Of a stretch of 64,000 nucleotides of DNA, positions 35,001-45,530 are shown piece by piece. Within the stretch, counting starts at the first letter, position 1, and every line of letters begins with the position of its first letter. Origin of the DNA: Kryptolebias marmoratus (lineage: Eukaryota > Chordata > Actinopteri > Cyprinodontiformes > Rivulidae); contig NC_051432.1 in NCBI RefSeq assembly GCF_001649575.2, forward strand, positions 24,049,167-24,113,166. The letters are read 5' to 3'. The translations under genes were made by a program, and so were the position numbers. The notes under the pieces were generated by a model. That model was not told the origin of the DNA and did not search any database. It worked only from the letters and a program-made list of their open reading frames with translations.

Positions 35001-38000
35001 CCTCCCATATTATTCATACTAAAATGGGTTCAGATTGTTTGAAATTGTCCTGTGTGGAAATGTTAAGAACAATAAATATATTATTTGTTGTAAATAGCTC
35101 TTTTAATGACCTCAGTTTGGAGTAAAACTGCTTCATTCCATGTACCTCGAAAGTCAGGACTCTGATCTGGGTACAATGTCAGTCCGGTCTTTACCATGTT
35201 CCAGCTGCAGCTCAGAAAACCAATCGGATTTGCTAATTGTTGTGTTCAGTTAACCAGGCTAACTACTATTAGCAATGCAAGCCAATAGCAATGGATTTCT
35301 CTGCATTCTGTGCATTTAAACACTGTAGCAACATCATGTTCACTGATAGTGGTTGGAAGATACTTTGTATGTGTGAGACCGGATTATTGACATGCAAACT
35401 GACCAGTTTTATTTATTTATTTATTTTTAAAGTTTATTACTGCTAACTAGCTAGGCTGAACCAGAAGTGCTACAGCTGGCTGCAGTTTTTATTTCTGTTT
35501 GGAAATAGTCATAAACTTCTAAGTAAATAAAGGTGTAATGTGAAACTGATGGTGGAGTGAAGGTTTATAAACAAAGTTTGAATGAACCACTCTAATATTT
35601 TTTAAAATCAGAGTTCTTTTAAGATGGCAGCAGTCCACTCTGGCCTTGGCCTAACTCAAACTATCTGTTAGCTCATGAGTCTGACCAGAAAAAACTCTCT
35701 GTTACCCGGAACTGAGGTTGTTCAAAGACCTATCTACAACAAATAATACATCATCTGTACACATCCTTTTCACAGAACCACACTTTAAAGTTATAATTTC
35801 AGGGTTTTAAATGCCCTGTTAGGATTTACAGGAGGAAGTAAGTATCTGTATGAAGATCTCCATATTTAACATTAGATAGAGATAAATTATTAGTATAAGG
35901 ATTAGGGAGGTAAGTAACTGTAAGAAGAAGTAAATGTCCATATTTAGTGATGACTGAAGTTGGTCCATTTGAGCTGTAATTCCAGAGTCTACCAGAGTCA
36001 GAGGTTGGATAAATCTTGTGGGATCTATTGAAGGTTAGGTGACAGCATTGGTTAGGTCTGTCTCAGGAAGTCAAGACGAAGTCAGAACGTTGGGATGAGG
36101 TTGGGTCTAATTATATTAGAATCGGCTGAGGGGGGGGAAACATCATCAATAATGGACCTCATATTTCAGCCATTACCAAAATACACCCTCACCATGACTT
36201 GACCTTCCAGAGGCCGATCAAGTCTCAGGGTGTTTCTTTCAGCCAAGCAGTCCTCAGGTCATGACATGTTTTAGAGAAGAGTGTCCTAAACGTTTTAGCT
36301 TCCAAACCACTAAATAACACTGAAATATGCACCCAGCACCAATAAGCCAAAACAAGGTATAACCACAACTTAGTAACTACTCTCCCATTTTTCTCAGCTG
36401 AAGAATTTTTTTCATCAGTCATGATAAAATTATTTTTAAATTCAGACTCTGAGGAGATGAGTCTGTGTTTTTCCAAGAATGTTTCAAATATCCCTCTCCA
36501 GTTCAACCCTCATGTCCAAAGATGGCTACTCTGGCTTCAGAAAGCCAAGATAGTGACCACTGTTTGCTGACCTGAGCACTTTAAAGTTGCACTAAAAAAG
36601 ATAACATCGTAGTGACAACTTTGTTTAAAAACGCACTAACATTCAGCCAATGTGCGACAAAGACAAAAACTACAGAATCGTTTTAAAATTATACAATGTT
36701 TTTAAACATTTTCAGCATGAGCATTTATATGGAGATTGTCTGAAGTAGGCTTCTCTTAGATGTGCTTGCCAGTCGGCAGATTGTTCACTGACTTCGTCTT
36801 TGTGTACTTGTGTGTCAGACAGGGAGGTTTTTGTGGGTTTCACATCTAACAGCTGCCTGCTGCAACTGAAAGCAACACCGAAGCGAGTAGAACGGGTGAA
36901 AAAAGGCAACAAAGACATGGCTGCAAATCAAAACAATGAGGTGAGAAGTGCTAATACACTCAAGAGGAAGCCAAGCCAACTGGTGAGAATTATTTGTGTA
37001 CCTGCAACCTTTTCACATAAAATCAGGCCATTTAATCCGTAATAATAAAAAATATGCTCCACGTTTGGCAGCTCTGCAGGTTAACAATGGCTTCATCTGC
37101 TGCTTGAGTGGTGCTCTCATCGTCAAATCAGGCTTAATATGACCCAGGTATGAAGTCATTTTACTCTGCACCGGCATGTCGTGTTGCAGCGCTTACTCAT
37201 AGAGTCAAAACATTCCAAGAATTCTTACCTGAAAAGGTAGCAGCAGAAGATGAGGCTGAGCATGAAGACGAAGAGGCCGATGCCCAGCACAATGACATAG
37301 ACATTGAGTGGGAGGTGGTAGATGTCAGACGTCATGCTGCAGTAGTGTTCAGAGCGTTGAAAACCCAAACCACAAAGACATCCTGCCAGGGAGAATGTGC
37401 AGAGACAAGCATTTGTCACTTTAAAGGGTAAAGGTTTAACATACTCATCTCAGCCTGTGTTTGTGTTTAGGGTTTTTTGTTTTGATTTTAGACAAGTAAA
37501 TCCACCTCTATAAAAATTTCCACAACATAAAACGGTGAAATATTTGTCAGTGTGTACACTTTAAATTAGCATGCAACTGCTCTACTCTTGAGTCTAATCT
37601 GGTCATTTTGGAAGTGATGTTCTGTCAAATAGCTATCAGTAGTTAGTACCTAAGTGCCTTGATATCAGTGACAAAGCAGTAAGGGGTACAGAGAAAAAGG
37701 CAAAAGTCTTCCACCAAGCTAGGCTAATGTTTAGCTAAACAAGGGCCCATTTTTAAAATTGTGTTTCAAGCACAAAATACAAGTCTATGTAAAAAAATGT
37801 CATACTGAAAGAATGCTACATTCACTAATAATAAGCCCTGCACTTTTAAACCATTTGTTTAGTTTGTTGTGGTTTTCTCAGCTGAACAACATTGGTGCTT
37901 TTATGCAAATATATTTGTGCTGAGCTTAGCCGACTGAAACGGGCCGTTTGTGCTGATAGTAATGAGGCTGGATCAGTCCGCTGAGAATCGAGTGAAGTTT

Positions 38001-39473
38001 TTGACTGACCGGACGTGCTGATTGGGCGGACTGATGCATTCAGCAGCCTCAGCATCATCGGCACACACGGCCTATCCTCAGCAGAGGCACATTTAGGATG
38101 TAATATGAAACTTTGTTTGGGTGAAAAAAACAGCATCAAGCTAAAGAAACGGTCTCATGCAAAAGCATAGAAGTTTAATATTTGCGAATGCAGCATTCTT
38201 TTAAAAGAGTTGCTTAATAGGCCTGAAAAATGATTAAAAACAGACCCTCGTTTAACTAGCCATTAAGAAGAATTTTGCCCTTTTCTCCATGATTTGTGCT
38301 CTTTTACTGATATCCTGGCTAATAAGGTACTAACTACTGATAACTAATTGACAGAACATCACTTCAACAATGACCAGACTTTCCTTTTAAATCTTCAAAA
38401 CAAGAGAACTGTTAGACAAAGGATGTTATATGCTAAACACTTCCAGTCTGCTAGCATAAATATCAAACCAGGCGATGTGTGATTTGTATGCACAGTTGCT
38501 TCAAGTTTAAACAGCAGTTTTCTCTGTAATTAAAAAAGGGACTGTTATATTTTTAATACGCAGTAAGCAGCAGTAGGTCCTTGTTGATTTAGTGATATTT
38601 AGGGATATCTAAAGGAAATGCAGCATGGTTTTACAGCGTTTTCCTGGCAGCGTTGTGTATTCTGTGATGACCTAAACGTAATAAGTGCAGGTGAGTCCAG
38701 GGAGCTCCAACTGATCCGAGGTGGCAACTGAGGCGCTCCCAGGACTCTGCGTTAATTGCCTGTGAACAAGACAAACATGAAGGACGGACAGTACTTCTGC
38801 CACGCCACCATCTGTTCCACGGACTCTGCAGAGGTGACCAGGAGTGTGTGTGTGTCTGTTTGTGTGTGTGCGTTAAGGCACTGCGGGAGGGTGTGTGGAA
38901 GCCGTGTGGTCTCACGGGTACAATGGAAGTGCATGAATTTGTTGCTATGGGGGAGGGGGGGTTGTATTAAACAGACTGAACTCTGGGGAGAAGAAGGACA
39001 ATTTGGTCCAACCCGAGCAAAGGAAGCCCCACTTCCACAAGCCACATGTGTTCCTATTAATTTGCCATAAGGATGCTCTTTGGCAGCCTCAAGTGTCCAT
39101 GTGTCTCCTTGGAGTGAGAGAATAGCTACAGCTTGCAGACTATGGGGTGTAAAGGTTGGTTAATTTGCTGGGGGGTGGAGTATTTACAAGGGTGTAGGGA
39201 TTTCCTAAAGTGGCATCAGGAAACACACATTTATGGTCAAGTTTTTTTTAAAGGAAAACAAACGAAACCACCAAACTTAGAACATAAAATCTGAAATCTT
39301 GCAGTTGTGATACAAACTGCAGCTCATCCACGCTTCAAAACACCAACTGAGGCCTCCACTTTTTCATTTATCTGTGCAAATCTAATCAGCTAAGTTTATG
39401 GGAGTGCCTCCACCTCTCGTGTATTAGCAGGAGAATCCACTCACTTACCGTTACACCATTGGAATGGTTGCAT
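29088..39473 (-). CDS. rnf122: RNF122/RNF24-type membrane RING-H2 E3 ubiquitin ligase
   Basis: This is a predicted single-pass membrane E3 ubiquitin ligase of the RNF122/RNF24 family. Minus-strand coding exons in gene order: 39449-39473, 37229-37382, 34123-34165, 33777-33818, 32002-32084, 29088-29208. They total 468 nt, 155 aa, the same length as human RNF122, all GT-AG and in phase. The protein starts [16 protein letters not shown] membrane span follows at about residues 35-59 ([20 protein letters not shown]). Then comes [15 protein letters not shown] and a complete C3H2C3 [35 protein letters not shown]. The tail ([15 protein letters not shown]) resembles RNF24 more than RNF122, so the exact paralogue is uncertain. 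The introns are large and packed with family A repeats. No RNF122 relative lies at the human TAF5-CALHM1 locus as far as I know. Confidence 0.9.
29345..29895 (+). repeat. Dispersed repeat family A, copy 5 (forward, two units)
   Basis: Two forward units: TAATGAAACTTTCAG at 29349 recurs as TAATGAAACTCTCAG near 29579, so the spacing is about 230 bp. AAGATGGCCGCCACGGC and AAGATGGCTGCTACAGCC are the corresponding blocks. It lies in the last intron of the rnf122-type gene. Confidence 0.75.
29920..30265 (-). repeat. Dispersed repeat family A, copy 6 (reverse)
   Basis: A reverse copy that directly follows the forward copy 5. Landmarks are GTCAGAGTTTTAAACAAACA, TGGGGATGACCTTCAGCTG and GAGATATTTAGCTAACAGAC. 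The two copies together form a long imperfect inverted repeat. Confidence 0.7.
30266..31629. other. Intron of the rnf122-type gene, no gene recognised
   Basis: Non-coding DNA with a possible conserved element at about 31240-31540 (listed as a finding). No repeat family, RNA or exon was identified. Confidence 0.5.
31630..31965 (+). repeat. Dispersed repeat family A, copy 7 (forward)
   Basis: Forward copy with TCATGTAATTACCTATTTAT, AAATATCTCATGAGCC, CAAGATGGCTGCCACAGC and GATGGTCATCCCCGACACGT. It ends about 36 bp before the splice donor of the RING-encoding exon at 32002-32084 (minus strand). Confidence 0.75.
32740..33500 (+). repeat. Dispersed repeat family A, copy 8 (forward, two to three units)
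   Basis: GTTAGCAAAGCATTTCATGA near 32814 and GTTAGCAAAATGTCTCATGA near 33117 mark successive units about 300 bp apart. A shorter, degraded unit precedes them at about 32755. The end has GATGATGGTGGATGAGATGC and CTTCAAGTAATGCTAGGCTT. Confidence 0.75.
34345..34890 (+). repeat. Dispersed repeat family B, copy 1, split by a SINE
   Basis: The left part (34345-34429) has AAAGTACTCATTGCAAAGGA and AGTTATCCTAAACTACATCA. The right part (about 34780-34890) has TTTAAGGACACATTAACC and TTGTGCAGATTTTGTTTC. The same left and right pieces occur without interruption near 59.4-59.7 kb and 61.5-61.9 kb, so a later insertion split this copy. Confidence 0.6.
34430..34719 (+). mobile_element. tRNA-type SINE-like element
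   Basis: Begins GGCACAGCGGAATAGTGGTT and continues GGTCGCAGGTTCACTTCCCA, which correspond to A-box- and B-box-like pol III promoter regions. Next come GTTTGCATGTTCTCCCTGTG and AAAAACATGCATGTTAGGTT. It ends in a GATG-type simple tail (AAGATGGATGGATGG). This is a very widespread fish repeat type. It is inserted into a family B copy. Confidence 0.75.
34891..37228. other. Intron of the rnf122-type gene, no gene recognised
   Basis: AT-rich intronic DNA. Short ORFs at about 36.2-36.5 kb and 36.7-37.0 kb carry no recognisable domain. No element was identified. Confidence 0.5.
37383..39448. other. First coding intron of the rnf122-type gene
   Basis: No repeat family was identified. The part at about 38690-39070 is less AT-rich and looks like conserved non-coding sequence, but this cannot be tested here. 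A TG-rich run lies near 38846-38873. Confidence 0.45.
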
Positions 39474-40181
39474 GAAATTTGACTCCCCAAGGCAGCAGCA
39501 GTGAATTCAGGACCTGTCAGGAAAAAGGCTGGAGACACGCCAGCCCTGCTGTGGCTGAATCTGGTTCTGTTGTAGCCTGGATTCAGCTGTCCTGAGCCGG
39601 ATCGCTCCGTCCCTCAGTTTATGTCTGCTCCAGCAGAAAAACAGTCATCTAAGATTTTCAGATCCCAGAAATCCTCAGAAGGTGTGGGTTTTTTCTTTTA
39701 GTTGGCTCAGCAGTCTGTGTTGCCCAGCATTCCCAAATCTGGATTAGCCACTCTGTGTCTTAAAAATGCTGGAGGGGGGGTTGGTGGGATTCTGGACTGG
39801 AGATCTCATGTGCTTCTAAAAATGATGTTGAGACGAGAAGAAACAAAGAAATGTTGTTGAGAGGAACTGCTATTTTTCTCGGAGGCCTCATCCAGCGAGT
39901 GAGGACTTGTTATTGTGAAAATCTGCAGCTCGCTCGATCATAAACAAGACAGACAGGAAATACTCACATTTCCATCAGAGAAGAAAGGGGGGCCTCCTTC
40001 ACTTCACTTTGCAATGTCCTCCCCTCAACGATTTCAATGACATCCAGCGTTTAAAACGACAATCCTCGGCCCAAATGAAGGCAATAATCCAACATTAATC
40101 TGTGCTTTTGTCTTCCTGCTAAAGCTGCTTTTTTAACAAGGGATTTTCACAAGTCTCACCCCCCTCTTGTCTCCTCTGGTG

Positions 40182-40207
40182 CCTCCTCCTCCTCCTCCTC
40201 CTCCTCC
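40182..40207. repeat. (CCT)n microsatellite
   Basis: About eight uninterrupted CCT units. Confidence 0.9.
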
Positions 40208-40784
40208 ACTCCTCTGATCTTGCAGTAGATATTCCTTCTCAGCGCTGAAGATGATCTTCCCTCAAAGCCCAAACAAAGTGAGAGCAGCTCCATGCAGTCA
40301 ACAACAGTCCTCAGGCTGTTTCTGTGTCAGGCAAATATGTGTGTGTGTTTGAGAGAGAGAGTGTGTGTGTGTGTGTAGAAGGAAGGAGGGGGATCCTACT
40401 CTCCCTCTAACCATCTGCTGCTTCGACTGAGAGAAAAAAAGAATCAGAGACAAAGAAAGGCAGAGTGTGTGCAGGAGTGTGTTCAGGCCCTCACACCTCC
40501 AGCTGCTTGTGTCATGGCAGGCTTCTCCTCTTCCTCTTTCACTTCATAATGGAGCTCAGACTGCAGTTCCCCTTCCTCTCCTCTCCTCTCCGTTCTGCCT
40601 TGGGTTTGTAAACAGATCTCTGCTCATGTGACCAGCCGTTTTGCCTCGCAACTCTCCTCTGCCTCAGCCCTCCCTCTCCACCTCCATCCTCCAATCTGCA
40701 GACAGAGGGAAGGCAGAATGAGGCAGGCTCTGACGAATGGGGCGCCTGCAAAGATGTGTGTTGTGTGCGCACTTCACCCCTGCC

Positions 40785-40829
40785 CGTGTGTGTGTGTGTG
40801 TGTGTGTGTTAGAGAGAGAGAGAGAGAGA
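40785..40829. repeat. Compound (TG)n(AG)n microsatellite
   Basis: About 13 TG units followed directly by about nine AG units. The complementary order, (CT)n(CA)n, occurs at 40976-41030. Confidence 0.9.
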
Positions 40830-40975
40830 CAAGAAGAGAGACACTTGCAGCAAAGTCAAGGGAGCTCAGCAATATGCGCATGGCTGATGTCCTGACAACC
40901 AAAACAAAGCTGTCTGTGTGAAATGGAGGTCAGGAGGGGAAGAAATGATTCCCCTGTTTGCACCATTTCCCCCTC

Positions 40976-41030
40976 GCTCTCTCTCTCTCTCTCTCAAACA
41001 CACACACACACACACCCATACACACACACA
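40976..41030. repeat. Compound (CT)n(CA)n microsatellite
   Basis: About ten CT units, then CA units with one CCATA interruption. It is the reverse complement in kind of the tract at 40785-40829. Confidence 0.9.
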
Positions 41031-41129
41031 GGTCGGATTGTTTGAGCTGCAGCACATTTTGACGTGCAAACCATGCTGCAGCTCATTGTTTTGCAGCCAG
41101 ATGATCTATGACATGACAATGATTGATTG

Positions 41130-41910
41130 AATTAAAGGCCTAGCATTTCTTGAAGCAATGCCTATTGCCCGCCGCCTTTCGTGACAGAGTTTTAATTGAA
41201 GACGGGCGCCACAGCCACATCTTTGGGTCGACTCCAAATGTCCATCAGTTGTGCATCCGAAGATTACTGACAGACAGTGTTGACTGTAACAATTAACTCC
41301 AAAATGTTAAGCAAATATGTGACATGAGGTGTTGTGCTCTGAGTATGTGTTGAGGATGACTCTCAGGTACTACCACACCAGATTTCAGCTCAAAATACAC
41401 AAAACTGTCTGCATTATGGCCCTTTCTGTGTTGGCTCACGTTGATCAGCTGTGGCAGTCATCTAGGATTGGGACAACTCCTAAATTTACTCAGTTGCAGA
41501 TGAACGTTCAGTGATTACTTTCTGAGAGTTTCTCTAAAATCAATCCGGTGATTCATGAGATCTTCTGGCAAACAGGGTTGACGTCATCGTTTAAAATAGA
41601 ACTTTTGGGAAAAGATCTTGCGCAATATGTGGAGCTCTGAGTAAGTTTTGGGGACGAGTTTCAGCTATAAAAAAAAAAAAACCCACTAATTCGGGCTCAA
41701 TATCTGCAAACTTGTCTGAGTTAAAGCCACTTTGTGTTTGCTAAAGTCACTTAGCTGTGGGGGTCATCTTGAATGGGATTGACTTGGAAAGTTAATCAGT
41801 TACTGATGTCAACCCAATGATTACTTTCTGAGCATTTCATTCATATCCGTCCACTGGTTCACAAGATATTTTGCTAACGGCACAGACAAACATGCACACA
41901 TACACACCAG
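41130..41910 (-). repeat. Dispersed repeat family A, copy 9 (reverse, two to three units)
   Basis: Starts with the family end CCTAGCATTTCTTGAAGCAA and a GCCCGCCGCCTTTCGTGACA block. Unit landmarks include GAGGATGACTCTCAGGTACT, GTGGCAGTCATCTAGGATTG, GGGGGTCATCTTGAATGGGA and ACAAGATATTTTGCTAACGG. Confidence 0.75.
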
Positions 41911-42234
41911 CAGGCCTGGCTGCCAGTTCACTGAGGAGGAGAACAGCTGCTGGGCTTCTGGGCGAACTGTGAGACTTTCAGGGGGAGTGGTGCTCCCATA
42001 ATCCCCAGGGAGGCGCAGGAGGGAGGGACAGGCTTCAGTGGGATACAAGCCACTTCCATTCACCTCCCCCCCTCCCTGCTCATGAGCACCGAGGAACAGC
42101 TGGACCGACTGCACACATGTATAAATGCAGAACAGAACGCGCTGCATGTGTGTTTTTCGGTTGTTCTGCGAAGGTAACAGCCCGCCCTCTTGTGAGAGAA
42201 AACATCGTTATTAAAACAACTTCCTGTAGATGAT

Positions 42235-42945
42235 CGCGCTGTAAATTAAAGGCCTAGGAGTCCTTGAAGGAATGCATATCACCCGCAGAGTTTTAAACTG
42301 AGATAATCTTAGATTTAAAAACATAATGGGATGTTAGTTATTTTGATCAAACCCTGTGTTAAACCTTCTCGTGAGAGCTCACAAGTGCTGTGTGTTATGC
42401 TTTTAGAGTATGTGACGAGGATGACTCTACCACATTAGATTTTAGCTGAATATCTGTAAAATTGCCTTAGTTATAGCCATTGTTGTGTTGACAATTAATG
42501 AGCTATGGCAGCCCTCTTGAGTCAGAGTGACCCCCAAAAGTTAATCAGTTGTAGATGTACACCTAATGATTTCTCTCTGAAAGTTTCATTAAAATCCAAC
42601 CCTTTGGTTTAGGAGCTAATGCGCTAACAAACAGTGTTGACGCTAACAGCCAATGTCAAAAATGTAACCAAAGATGTCTTTCAGTGTGTAGTTGTGAATT
42701 ACTCTCAGCTACAACCATGCCAAGTTTCAGTTCAATATCTGTCAAATTAGCTGAGTTACAGTAATTTTTCTGTTTCCAATGACCAGTTGGCTGTGGCGAC
42801 CATCTTGAATTGGATTAATTCTAAAAGTTAATCAGTTGTAGATTTATATGCAAGGATTAGATTCTGTGAGTTTCATTCAAATTTGTCCAGTGGTTCATCG
42901 GGTGTTTTGTTAACAGACAAACAAACATTCACACACAGAGAAAAG
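42235..42945 (-). repeat. Dispersed repeat family A, copy 10 (reverse, two units)
   Basis: Starts CCTAGGAGTCCTTGAAGG and has two unit blocks: TATGGCAGCCCTCTTGAGTC and GTGGCGACCATCTTGAATTG. Each is followed by AGTTAATCAGTTGTAGA. It ends in TGTTAACAGACAAACAAAC. Confidence 0.75.
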
Positions 42946-44719
42946 GGCCAAAAAAACATCATCACCTTTCCTCTTCAGCGGGTCATAAAACGTTTAACTG
43001 GAGAACTGATTTGAAAAAAACAAAAGAACCTCAGTGTGTGTGAAGTAAGTTTTTCCAGCCGGTGTCCCTGACAAAACCATGAGGGAGCGAACAAATGAGA
43101 TGCAAATGTTGACTTCGTGTTCATCGGGACTTGTAAATGTTCTGGCTGCCAGAAACTTCTTGGTTTTTACATAAATCCTACGTCTACCTGACAGTTACTG
43201 AAGTTACGAGTTGTCTCAGAAGAAACATGATGTTTGGACAATCGTTGTTCCTAAAAGCTGCGAATAAGTTCAGCATTCATCCGACCCATGATTCCCTCTG
43301 CTGCCCTGAGCTCTGGGAATATTTATGATGTCTCTGCACATGAGAGCAACACAAACATTCATTAGTGCTCTTATCAATGAGAAGCCTCCAGTGTGCTGCA
43401 CTGAGAATTGTTACCTCCCGGCCTGATAAAGCGCTTCTTATTAGCTGTGGAATTAATGAGCTTTAGGTTTTGGCTGAGCCTCACAGAGGGAGGGAGGTGG
43501 CAGGGAGTGTTCTCAACAATAACTTGTGACAAATGGAAAAAAAATAAACCATGGTAAACAAAAATATACACAACAAAGTTAGCAAGAGTCTCAACTTTTG
43601 CATTTTTGTATCCTCTATTTGTTAAATTTGATTTCTTCATAATAAAAGTCATATGAAAAACTAAATTTGTCACTTAGGAAATACAAAAACATTAGAAGGT
43701 TTTTAAATATTTACCTTCAAATCAAACTCGCAGATAAATAAATATCATCCTCAGAGGCCTCAGAAACTCGTAATGCTGCCTGTGGCTGAAAGAACTTGTC
43801 AAAGGTGATTTGCATAATAAAAATTGCAAATTTATTCGTATTGCACAATTCATTACATGTACGATTAAAGTGATTTTCTTTTAAAATCAAAAGAAAAGCA
43901 GTGCTAAACATGAGTAACTTTAAAAGTTATAAAGCAAACACAGATTTTTCTATCAACAAGGTATTTATTTAATGTAAATATCACACAGTAATAAATCCAT
44001 GCAGAAATATGATGAAATGATTTAAGCACCGGAAAGTTCAATCTGTGTGTAACAACTGAGGTCATTTACTGTTGAATGAGCTGAATCGGAATAATTCTGA
44101 AAATAAAGATTGAAGTTTAACCTGCTGGGAAAATAAATAAATAAATAAATGCTTGAATCATTTCTGAACCGCCGGTTTGAAATGTCTGAATTATGAAATA
44201 ATTCCCCTGGAGTCTCTGAAATCAGTTTTGTGAAAATGTGTACTACTTTTTTCTCAGCTGCCGCATTTGAGTGTTTTCTTTAGTTTTCCCCACATCTTGT
44301 ATTTTAAATATTTAGTCTTTTTTAAGCAGTAGCTGTTAGTAGTTTGGTCACATGAACTCTGGACAGCGTTTCATTAATCTGGTTCAGACCTTTTCTACAT
44401 TTGTCCTTCCACACATAAAACAAGAAATATTAAGTTCTCATCGCTGTAACAATCAACCAACATCTGGCACTTATAGGTAAGGTATGGTGGATACTGGAGA
44501 TGAAACATGGATGACATACAGTGACTTACTGCATCTGTGTTAATAATTAGGTTGAACTCAATTCTGCTGTATTTGTAACAAACCAATAATATTCATAAAA
44601 GACTGGAAAGAAATATGTAGACAAGCACAACATATAATGCAACAATCATCTCTGGTTTGCTGTGAATCTTTAAACTGCTCTACTGGGATGAGTTTTTTTG
44701 GACTTAATCTGGATTTTAT
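42946..44719. other. Intergenic region, no gene recognised
   Basis: The 43230-43520 part looks like a conserved non-coding element (see finding). The rest is AT-rich, with a short AAAT run near 44133-44149. No gene or repeat family is supported. Confidence 0.5.
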
Positions 44720-45530
44720 AAAATTAATCAATCAATCAAATTTTATTTGTATAGCACATTTCAGCAGCAAGGCATTTCAAGGTGCTTTACATAATTAAAA
44801 AAACAAAATAAAAACAGCATGTGACAATGAATAAACAGTAAGAAAGAATAAACAGTAAGAAAGAGACAAACATCAAAGACATCAAAACCCCGCACTCTAA
44901 CCCTAATTTAGCCATAAGCAACTCTAAACAGGTGGGTTTNNNNNNNNNNNNNNNNNNNNNNNNNNNNNNNNNNNNNNNNNNNNNNNNNNNNNNNNNNNNN
45001 NNNNNNNNNNNNNNNNNNNNNNNNNNNNNNNNNNNNNNNNNNNNNNNNNNNNNNNNNNNNNNNNNNNNNNNNNNNNNNNNNNNNNNNNNNNNNNNNNNNN
45101 NNNNNNNNNNNNNNNNNNNNNNNNNNNNNNNNNNNNNNNNNNNNNNNNNNNNNNNNNNNNNNNNNNNNNNNNNNNNNNNNNNNNNNNNNNNNNNNNNNNN
45201 NNNNNNNNNNNNNNNNNNNNNNNNNNNNNNNNNNNNNNNNNNNNNNNNNNNNNNNNNNNNNNNNNNNNNNNNNNNNNNNNNNNNNNNNNNNNNNNNNNNN
45301 NNNNNNNNNNNNNNNNNNNNNNNNNNNNNNNNNNNNNNNGGCTAAAGACAAACGCATGGATGAGTTTCTCTAGATCGTGCTGAGACACAAGTCCTCTAAT
45401 CCTGGAGATGTTCTTCAGGTGATAGAAGGCCGACTTTGTGACTGTCTTAATGTGGTTTTGAAGGTTCAGGTCAGAGTCCATCACTACTCCCAGGTTTCGG
45501 GCCTGATCGCTGGTTTTTAGTTGTAATAAC
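44720..45530 (-). mobile_element. LINE 3' fragment interrupted by an assembly gap
   Basis: Right of the gap the minus strand encodes DSDLNLQNHIKTVTKSAFYH and LVSQHDLEKLIHAFVFS, the C-terminal reverse-transcriptase region of fish non-LTR elements of the Rex1/L2/CR1 kind. Left of the gap lies TTTTATTTGTATAGCACATT and GGTGCTTTACATAATTAAAA, a common 3' end of such fish repeats. Both sides are consistent with one minus-strand element, but the 400-base gap hides the join. Confidence 0.6.
44940..45339. other. Assembly gap of 400 N
   Basis: Exactly 400 N within a repeat, which suggests unresolved repetitive sequence or a placeholder length. Confidence 1.

Larger units (their letters stand above)
39474..41129. 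other. 5' flank of the rnf122-type gene with simple repeats
   Basis: This region presumably holds the 5' UTR and promoter of the minus-strand RING gene, but no start site can be fixed. It contains a CTC/CCT trinucleotide run (40182-40207), TG/AG runs at 40343-40377 and 40785-40829, and CT/CA runs at 40976-41030. Confidence 0.5.
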
